The notes below the pieces were generated by a model. The model made no database searches. It saw only the letters and a list, made by a program, of their open reading frames with translations, and was not told where the DNA came from. Both the position numbers and the translations under genes were made by a program. Shown in pieces: positions 52,794 to 59,032 of a DNA stretch of 64,000 bases. The DNA is from CAYMND01 sp964465065 (GTDB taxonomy: Bacteria > Acidobacteriota > Aminicenantia > UBA2199), in NCBI GenBank assembly GCA_964465065.1, contig CAYXHZ010000009.1, forward strand, positions 1-64,000, read 5' to 3'. Numbering within the stretch: position 1 is the first letter of the stretch; each line of letters begins with the position of its first letter.

Positions 52794-52800
52794 GTAGTTT

Positions 52801-53931
52801 ATGAAGAAAAGAACCGTCCACCTGGCGATTTGGTTCTTCATCGGATCACTCCTCGTGGCCGTGGGCCTGACGCTGTGGGCCGGTTCAAAGAAGATCCCCC
52901 CGGAGCTTGCTGCGGCTGAATCAGCTGCAGCCGCCCTCCGGAGTTCCGAAGCGGTTCGTTACCTGCCGGAACGTTGCCGAGAGTTGCAACGCGATTACGG
53001 TCAGGTAATGAACCGCTGGGAACAGGAATTGGCGAAATGGATCTGGTTTCGACGCTACGATCCATTCATTCAAGATTTCAGGGCCATTCTGGCCGATTGC
53101 CATGACATTCAATCCGAACTTTCGGTCATGATCCAGAACCGCAGCCACGATTTGACTGCACTGTATAACGATCTGAGCGACAAGGTGCAGACCGCCCGTC
53201 ATTTCACCATCACCATCAACGAAGGCCGGGTGGCCCGCAAGGAGCTGACCCGCAGCGAATTGGCCCTGGCCCAAAGCCGGATCAGCCTCAAGGCCGGCAA
53301 GCTGGACCTGACCGAAAAGCAACTGGAACAGGCTAAATTGCACCTGCGCAGCGCCGGCCGCAACCTGTCGCGAATTCTCAACCGCTACCGCAACGACGAA
53401 CAGATCCATCGCTGGCAATCCTGGATCAATGAAACGGTTGCCGAGAGCCGTCGTCGTAATTCACTGGCAGTGGTGGTCAGCAAAATCGACCGCCAGCTGG
53501 TCGTGTACCGGAACGGTTCGCTGATCCACACCTTTACGGTCGGACTGGGCAGGAACGGCCTGAGCGACAAGCGTCATTCCGGCGACAACGCCACCCCGGA
53601 AGGCCGCTACCGCATCAGCAGAAAAAATCCCAACAGCCTGTACTACAAGGCCCTCCTGCTGAATTATCCGAACGACGAGGACCGCAGAACCTTCCAGAGG
53701 GCCCGGGCCCAGGGCCTGATCCCGGCGCGGGTTGGCATCGGCGGACTGATCGAAATTCATGGAGGCGGCATCACCTTCATGACCCGGGGTTGCATCGCCT
53801 TGGAAAATGAAGACATGGATACACTGTACAATCTGTTGCCTCAGGATACCCCCGTCACCATCGTCGGCAGCAGTCAGAGCAATGAACATCTGATCTCGGT
53901 CATGGAGGAAATTTCCAGTGACAAAGATTGA
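52801..53931 (+). CDS. L,D-transpeptidase (YkuD domain), membrane anchored
   Basis: Protein of 376 residues. One N-terminal membrane anchor (about 8-26), a long helical stalk (about 30-210, probably coiled coil), then the YkuD domain from VVVSKIDRQLVVYRNGSLIH to the end. The catalytic motif is IEIHGGGITFMTRGCIALEN, with the histidine and the nucleophilic cysteine in RGC. It would cross-link peptidoglycan or attach a lipoprotein to it. It begins 7 bp after the helical lipoprotein gene and overlaps the next L,D-transpeptidase by 14 bp. Confidence 0.92.
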   Translation: MKKRTVHLAIWFFIGSLLVAVGLTLWAGSKKIPPELAAAESAAAALRSSEAVRYLPERCRELQRDYGQVMNRWEQELAKWIWFRRYDPFIQDFRAILADCHDIQSELSVMIQNRSHDLTALYNDLSDKVQTARHFTITINEGRVARKELTRSELALAQSRISLKAGKLDLTEKQLEQAKLHLRSAGRNLSRILNRYRNDEQIHRWQSWINETVAESRRRNSLAVVVSKIDRQLVVYRNGSLIHTFTVGLGRNGLSDKRHSGDNATPEGRYRISRKNPNSLYYKALLLNYPNDEDRRTFQRARAQGLIPARVGIGGLIEIHGGGITFMTRGCIALENEDMDTLYNLLPQDTPVTIVGSSQSNEHLISVMEEISSDKD

Positions 53932-54673
53932 CTGGCCCCAGATTTCGGTCCGGATCCGCACTTTTTCCGTTTCCCTGCTTGCCCGGCTGCGCAATTTTAC
54001 CCACAGACTGACCGCGCTGCTGTCCCGGGTGTTCACCTGGAAACGGGTTCGCTTCTGCCTTATCGTTTTCGCGGTCCTGCTGCTCATTTTCGGCGGTCTG
54101 CAGATCGCCGGCCGCAGGATCAACGCCAAAGCCTGGAAGCAATTCAGCCAGGAACTCAGGCAGAACAGCGATATCAGCGCCTTGGACAAGAAGATCAAGG
54201 AATTCGAGAAAAAATATAAAAGAGAGTTCCCCAAGGGTACCTTTCTGGTCATCGACACCGCCCGCAATATCCTGACCCTGAAAAACGGCGCGGAGACCAT
54301 CCACCAGGCCCAGATCTCCTGCGGCAGCGGCAACGTCCTCGACGACCCGGCCGGCAACCGCAGCTGGATCTTCGATACGCCGCGCGGGGAATTCACCGTC
54401 CAGTACAAGCTCAGGGACCCGGTCTGGATCAAGCCGGACTGGGCCTTCATCGAAGAAGGCACGCCTATCCCCAAATCGCAGACCGAACGGGTCGAAACCG
54501 GCGTGCTGGGCGATTACGCCTTGGGCTTTGGCAACGGATTCTTCATACATGGGACGCTCTACACCCGTTTGCTGGGCCGAAACGTCACCCACGGCTGCGT
54601 ACGTGTCGGCGACAAGGACCTGGAATTGATTTACAAGAAAGTCGCCCTCGGATCCCGGATCTTCATTTTTTAA
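53918..54673 (+). CDS. Second L,D-transpeptidase (YkuD domain)
   Basis: Protein of 251 residues starting with GTG (53918), with GGAGG 9 nt upstream. An N-terminal cytosolic basic segment and a membrane anchor (FCLIVFAVLLLIFGGLQIAG, about residues 47-66) precede the YkuD domain, with FFIHGTLYTRLLGRNVTHGC (His ... THGC) and RVG. It overlaps the first transpeptidase gene by 14 bp. Two different YkuD enzymes in one operon suggest division between cross-linking and attachment. Confidence 0.92.
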   Translation: MTKIDWPQISVRIRTFSVSLLARLRNFTHRLTALLSRVFTWKRVRFCLIVFAVLLLIFGGLQIAGRRINAKAWKQFSQELRQNSDISALDKKIKEFEKKYKREFPKGTFLVIDTARNILTLKNGAETIHQAQISCGSGNVLDDPAGNRSWIFDTPRGEFTVQYKLRDPVWIKPDWAFIEEGTPIPKSQTERVETGVLGDYALGFGNGFFIHGTLYTRLLGRNVTHGCVRVGDKDLELIYKKVALGSRIFIF

Positions 54674-54685
54674 AAGTTGGCCAAC

Positions 54686-55384
54686 ATGAAACAGCACCTG
54701 ATATTCTTCCTGATCGCGCTCGGTGCCATCATTTTGCCGGCTCAGGCCGGCAAACAGCCCCAAGCTCCGGAAAACCCGGCAGCTGTCGACGGACCGGCCG
54801 TCCCCGACCTGCAGACCCTGCTCGACAAGCAGCGACAGGCGCTCGAGCTGGAACTGCTGCAAACCGGCCAGCCCTATTTCATCTGCGACCTGGCCAAAGG
54901 GACTTTGGAGATCAAAGTCAAGGGCATTCCCCTGCGCCAATGGCCGGCCGACGAATTGAATTTTTCCGGGGACCCCATTCTGCCCGTCCGCATGCAGCTG
55001 CAGGCCAAAAACACCGAAAAGACCCCGCAACGCGACAAGATCAAACCCGGCGAACCTCCGGCTCCGGCCTTGACCAAATCCGGCAAATTTCTGCTGACCA
55101 GTTACGAGATCGAGGACATGCCGGACCGCTTCAGCCTTCTCTTCAACGATGACATCGAACTGCGAGTGCTGTCGACCGAGAACGCCCGCAAGACCGGATT
55201 CCAGAGGTTCATGCACAAATTGGCCCGGGAGGCGCTGGTCCCGCTGCAGACCCTGTTCAGCCGGTACAAGAAACGGCGCTTCACCCGCATCGACTGGATC
55301 ATGCCCCAGGCCGACGACGCCCGGGCCCTGTTCTGGGTCTGCAACGAAAAAATCCCCTGGGTTTTCGTCGTGAAACCACGCTGA
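54686..55384 (+). CDS. Exported protein of unknown function in the transpeptidase operon
   Basis: Protein of 232 residues with a signal peptide (MKQHLIFFLIALGAIILPAQ, cleavage after AQA). The mature part has a proline-rich stretch, then mixed alpha/beta sequence (TGQPYFICDLAKGTLEIKVK, FLLTSYEIEDMPDRFSLLFN, WVFVVKPR at the end). I do not recognise a family. The phrase about a polypeptide being itself a YkuD-like strand (CDLAKGTLEIKVKGIPLRQW) resembles the first strands of L,D-transpeptidases, so a degenerate or accessory domain is possible. The ATG at 54686 lies 12 bp after the second transpeptidase. Confidence 0.75.
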   Translation: MKQHLIFFLIALGAIILPAQAGKQPQAPENPAAVDGPAVPDLQTLLDKQRQALELELLQTGQPYFICDLAKGTLEIKVKGIPLRQWPADELNFSGDPILPVRMQLQAKNTEKTPQRDKIKPGEPPAPALTKSGKFLLTSYEIEDMPDRFSLLFNDDIELRVLSTENARKTGFQRFMHKLAREALVPLQTLFSRYKKRRFTRIDWIMPQADDARALFWVCNEKIPWVFVVKPR

Positions 55385-55533
55385 ACCGGCTACTTCCGAA
55401 CCGACCCACCGCTTGACCTCCAGCGAAGCGGCCACCATTTTTTACCAATCAGCGCGAATCTTCCGCTTGGGACAGTGCCTCATACCCACTTGTGCTCGAC
55501 CGTTATGCAAATATGGTATACTTATCAAAAAAA

Positions 55534-56802
55534 ATGAGTCAGGAAGATCTGATCACCCTCGACTGCCCGGGCCGGATCACCGTCCCGGCATCGACCGGCC
55601 TGCTGGCTTTCGACCAGCAGCTGGACTGCCATCTGACCATCGCCGCCGCCGACCTGACCGTCAGCTGCCCGTCACCCGGACCGGTCATCCGTCTGGCCTG
55701 GCGGGACATCGCCGCACTCGAGCGCGACGATTACAGCATCCGTCTCAAAAAATTCGACGGCTCGAAGCTGATCGTTTCCCACCTGGGCTACCGCTTCGAG
55801 GACGCCCTGCGGCAGATGCGCCGTTTCCGAAACCTGCAACTGGCCCAGGATCTTCTCTACAAAGAGGAGATCCTGCAGATCTACAGGCAATTCAACATTG
55901 TGCCGCCGACGGTTGCCGGCGCCTGTCCGGGCCCGTGCGATCTGCACATCACCCGAACCGGTCTGGTGTTTCTGCCCGATGACGGCGATCCCTGGCGCCT
56001 GGCGGCCGCCGACCTGACCGATTGGTCGCAGGCGGAGTATTCGCTCCGCCTCGGTCTGGAGGACGGCGGCCAGCTCACCCTGAACCGCCTGGGCAACCAG
56101 CTCGACCCGCTGCTCCGCGACATCGGCCTGATGATCGGCCGCTTGCAGGATCAGACCCGGCAATGGCTGATCTCGCTGTGGCCAAACGCCCCAGAAGACG
56201 AATTGCTGCGGGCCGTTTTCCTGCTCCTGGACGGCCGGGCCGCCGCCTGCCCGCAACTGGTTCAGGCCGCGCCATCGCTCTGGCCGCGACTGGAAGACAG
56301 ACTGCAGCACAGCCCTCTGGCCGGCGAATACCGTTTCCTCATCGCTCATTCCGGTCTGCAGCACTTGAGCATCGGCCTCAAGCAGGGGCTGTGGGGCCAG
56401 GAACATAGTCAATACCTGTTTTTGATCCTGCGTTTCCCGCACAACCGCCGCCTGGTGTTCGAGGCCTGTCTGATCGACGGCGAATCGGACCAGGACAGCG
56501 ACGAACCGGGTAAAGCCAGTTATTTCTTTGCCGGGGACACCCTGGAACCGACCGCTTTCGCCAGAGCCCTGCGCGCCGTCAATTTCCGCCGCGAGCCCAT
56601 CTACCTCAGCGACAGCCAGTTGCAGACTGACCGCTACCGACCCTACCTTCACGCCATCGCCAAAATTCCCGCCTTGCGCGAACTCCGCCGGAATTTCATC
56701 GCCCGGGTGACGCACCGCAGTCCGGAACAGTGGCAAAGGGACTGCCTGCAGCATATCCAGACCCCGTCCCGGCCCAACGGAGAACAGAATAGCCATGGGT
56801 AG
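55534..56802 (+). CDS. Unknown protein with two PH-like repeats
   Basis: Protein of 422 residues without signal peptide or membrane segment. Residues 40-100 (LAWRDIAALERDDYSIRLKK, SKLIVSHLGYRFEDALRQM) and 138-205 (AAADLTDWSQAEYSLRLGLE, GQLTLNRLGNQLDPLLRDIG) are repeats of one another and look like PH-type beta-barrels with a closing helix. The C-terminal half is a separate mixed domain (YLFLILRFPHNRRLVFEACL). No family is recognised. It overlaps the zinc-ribbon gene by 8 bp. The start is uncertain: TATACT (55517-55522) ends 11 nt before this ATG, suggesting a leaderless start; an ATG at 55513 is also in frame. Confidence 0.7.
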   Translation: MSQEDLITLDCPGRITVPASTGLLAFDQQLDCHLTIAAADLTVSCPSPGPVIRLAWRDIAALERDDYSIRLKKFDGSKLIVSHLGYRFEDALRQMRRFRNLQLAQDLLYKEEILQIYRQFNIVPPTVAGACPGPCDLHITRTGLVFLPDDGDPWRLAAADLTDWSQAEYSLRLGLEDGGQLTLNRLGNQLDPLLRDIGLMIGRLQDQTRQWLISLWPNAPEDELLRAVFLLLDGRAAACPQLVQAAPSLWPRLEDRLQHSPLAGEYRFLIAHSGLQHLSIGLKQGLWGQEHSQYLFLILRFPHNRRLVFEACLIDGESDQDSDEPGKASYFFAGDTLEPTAFARALRAVNFRREPIYLSDSQLQTDRYRPYLHAIAKIPALRELRRNFIARVTHRSPEQWQRDCLQHIQTPSRPNGEQNSHG

Positions 56803-57136
56803 CTACAATCAATTCTGCCGCCATTGCCGGCAACTCATCCCGGGTGACGCCCAGGTCTGCCCGTTCTGCCAGCGGGTCAATCCGCTGATGTCCCGTTGTC
56901 CACGCTGTCAGGCGCCGACAAGGTCGACGTACCGATCCTGCACGGTCTGCGGGCTTACTCTGGAGATACAGTGTCCGCAATGCGGTCAGACCACGTTTTT
57001 CGACGACTACTGCCGGCACTGCTCCGCCCCGTTGACGGTGGAATGCCCCAACCCCAAATGCCGCCTGCGTCAGGCCCCGCTGGGTGACGACTGCCGTCAG
57101 TGCGGCAAGCCATTGAAGAATAAAAAGGAGAAATAA
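56795..57136 (+). CDS. Small multi-zinc-ribbon protein
   Basis: Protein of 113 residues with about nine CxxC-type knuckles (FCRHCRQ, CPFCQR, CPRCQA, CTVCG, CPQCG, YCRHCSA, CPNPKC, CRQCGK), enough for four zinc ribbons. No other domain is seen. Such proteins are adaptor or nucleic-acid-binding modules. It overlaps the PH-like repeat protein by 8 bp and lies 2 bp before another zinc-ribbon protein, so the three probably work together. Confidence 0.8.
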   Translation: MGSYNQFCRHCRQLIPGDAQVCPFCQRVNPLMSRCPRCQAPTRSTYRSCTVCGLTLEIQCPQCGQTTFFDDYCRHCSAPLTVECPNPKCRLRQAPLGDDCRQCGKPLKNKKEK

Positions 57137-57138
57137 TC

Positions 57139-57804
57139 ATGCCCATGCAGGCATTTACAGACAATTACGAAGACAACAGCACCGAAGCCGGGTTTCAGTT
57201 TACCTTTTACTGCGACCACTGCCGGGAAGGCTACAAGACCAATTTCCGCGAATCGCAGTCCCACAAGAAGGGCAACCTGTTTCGGGGCATCGGCAAGGCC
57301 TTTTCGTTCGGCGCCTCCCTGCTCGGTCAGGGAAATCTCGGATACAATGTCGAACGCGGCTCCGATATCCTGTCGGAACGTTTCCACGGTATGACTCCGG
57401 AATGGCAGAAGGAGCACGACGAAGCGTTCATGCTGGCCCAAAACGAGGCCAAAGGCCATTTCCACCGCTGCCCGCGCTGCACCAAATGGGTATGCGACGA
57501 CGATTGGAACGAACAGGAAGGTTTGTGCATCCAGGATGCGCCGCGCATGAATGTCGAGGTCGCCGCCGCCAAGGCGGAGAAAATGGTCGAGGATATCCGC
57601 GAAAAGGCAGCCAACACCAAGGTTTTTCACGGCGAAATCGAAAGCAAGCAGACCGTCTGCCCCCAATGCGGAAAGCCGGCCGGCGAAGGCAAGTTCTGCA
57701 ATAACTGCGGCGCCTCGCTGCGCCTGAACGAGTGCAGCCGCTGCGGGGCCAAGAACCCGGCCACTTCCCGCTTCTGCGGCGAATGCGGCAACAGCCTGAT
57801 CTAA
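57139..57804 (+). CDS. Zinc-ribbon protein of unknown function
   Basis: Protein of 221 residues. An N-terminal CDHC knuckle (residues about 26-29) and HRCPRCTKWVC (near 109-119) surround a glycine-rich segment (FRGIGKAFSFGASLLGQG). The C-terminus has two zinc ribbons (CPQCGKPAGEGKFCNNCG and CSRCGAKNPATSRFCGECG). The first part resembles small bacterial proteins annotated only as zinc ribbon domain-containing. AAGGAG precedes the ATG. Confidence 0.8.
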   Translation: MPMQAFTDNYEDNSTEAGFQFTFYCDHCREGYKTNFRESQSHKKGNLFRGIGKAFSFGASLLGQGNLGYNVERGSDILSERFHGMTPEWQKEHDEAFMLAQNEAKGHFHRCPRCTKWVCDDDWNEQEGLCIQDAPRMNVEVAAAKAEKMVEDIREKAANTKVFHGEIESKQTVCPQCGKPAGEGKFCNNCGASLRLNECSRCGAKNPATSRFCGECGNSLI

Positions 57805-57882
57805 ACCGCTCCGACTTTTTCCGTTCGACAACCGGTTTGGGACCAAAGATCGAAACCGCGTGGTAAACAATCGCGTCTTACA

Positions 57883-57910
57883 TTGAAAATGCTGTTTGGC
57901 CAAGTATAAT
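57883..57910 (+). promoter_or_regulatory. Promoter of the lipoprotein-peptidase operon
   Basis: TTGAAA (57883-57888) and TATAAT (57905-57910) are separated by 16 bp, the same layout as the promoter at 51989-52016. The leader to the GTG at 57961 is about 44 nt. Confidence 0.6.
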
Positions 57911-57960
57911 GTAAAAATAGTCTTTGCCCGGCTTGTCCCGGGACAGACAAGGAGGCGCCA

Positions 57961-58374
57961 GTGTCCCAACGACTGATCGTTGTATCCGCTTTCATCATCG
58001 TCCTCTTTACCGGATGCTCTTCATCGCTGCAAAAGCGCAGCATCAATTTCGGCATCGATATGGCCCAGCAGGGGCTCTGGAAGGAAGCCAGCTACCGTTG
58101 GCAGGCCCAGATGGCCAAAGAAGGCCCTTCGGCCGCCCTGCTCAACAACCTGGCCATCGCCGCCGAAGCCGATGGCAAGTTCGAAGATGCCGAAAGCCTG
58201 TACCAAAAAGCCCTGAAACTGGCGCCCAAACACCCGGTCATCCAAGGAAACTATGACCAGTTCGTCAGACTCAAGGAAGGGAAGGAGCAGGACCTGGACA
58301 AACCCGGTAAAAAGAGACGCGGCAGGCCGGGTTCGGATCCGGACCAGGAACCGCCGCAGGGAGAGGAAAGATGA
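57961..58374 (+). CDS. Small TPR-containing lipoprotein
   Basis: Protein of 137 residues starting with GTG preceded by AAGGAGG. Signal peptide with lipobox VLFTGC (C19). The mature part holds about two TPR units (WQAQMAKEGPSAALLNNLAI and GKFEDAESLYQKALKLAPKH), followed by a basic, disordered tail. It overlaps the next lipoprotein by 4 bp (ATGA). Likely a periplasmic assembly or scaffold factor (inference). Confidence 0.85.
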   Translation: MSQRLIVVSAFIIVLFTGCSSSLQKRSINFGIDMAQQGLWKEASYRWQAQMAKEGPSAALLNNLAIAAEADGKFEDAESLYQKALKLAPKHPVIQGNYDQFVRLKEGKEQDLDKPGKKRRGRPGSDPDQEPPQGEER

Positions 58375-59024
58375 AAAGGATGATTCCGCTGTCTCTGCTG
58401 CTGGTCCTCGTCGTCGGCTGCATCTCCTGCGGCAGCCCGGAATTGAAGGTCTACCTGGAAATCAAACTGCCGGACCGGATCGATTTCACGAACTTCAAGA
58501 CTCTGTTGTTCAACCCGATGACCGTCACCGGTCTGCCGGATGGCATGGATGCCTCGAATATCACCCATATTCAGGACGATTATTTTCTGGGCGACCTGCC
58601 GCGCCAGTACAAGCTGGCCCCCCATAAAACCAGCCTGACCATCGCCGATCCTGAAAAGCCGGACCCGGCTGTGCTCGGCGAACTGGCCGGCCAGTACGAA
58701 AAGGCCCTGCTGATCACCGGCAAGATGGACGTGAGCGTCAAGAGCCACAGCATGGTCCGCGAACGCCGGGACGACAAACTCAACAAACGTATCCGCAGCA
58801 TCGTCAAACTCAATCAGATGATCGTCAAAGTCGATCTGTTCATCTACGGCACCCAGGACGGCAAGCTGCTCTGGAAGCGGAGCTACACCCAGCAGGAGAA
58901 CGAATACCCCAGTGATCGGGAGACTTTCACTCTCCGCTCCCTCTTTTACAAATGCACCGACCGGTTTTCCAGGGATATCAGCCTGCAGGAAAGGCGGGTG
59001 CGTCGCACCCTGCTCGAACAATAG
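58371..59024 (+). CDS. Lipoprotein of unknown function
   Basis: Protein of 217 residues. Signal peptide with lipobox LVVGC (C17; C20 is an alternative). The mature part has alpha/beta sequence (ALLITGKMDVSVKSHSMVRE, VDLFIYGTQDGKLLWKRSYT) similar in style to periplasmic proteins of the LPS-assembly or TolB-N type, but no family is certain. It lies between the TPR lipoprotein (ATGA overlap) and the large peptidase/beta-barrel protein 8 bp downstream, and probably functions with both. Confidence 0.8.
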   Translation: MKRMIPLSLLLVLVVGCISCGSPELKVYLEIKLPDRIDFTNFKTLLFNPMTVTGLPDGMDASNITHIQDDYFLGDLPRQYKLAPHKTSLTIADPEKPDPAVLGELAGQYEKALLITGKMDVSVKSHSMVRERRDDKLNKRIRSIVKLNQMIVKVDLFIYGTQDGKLLWKRSYTQQENEYPSDRETFTLRSLFYKCTDRFSRDISLQERRVRRTLLEQ

Positions 59025-59032
59025 GGGTTACC

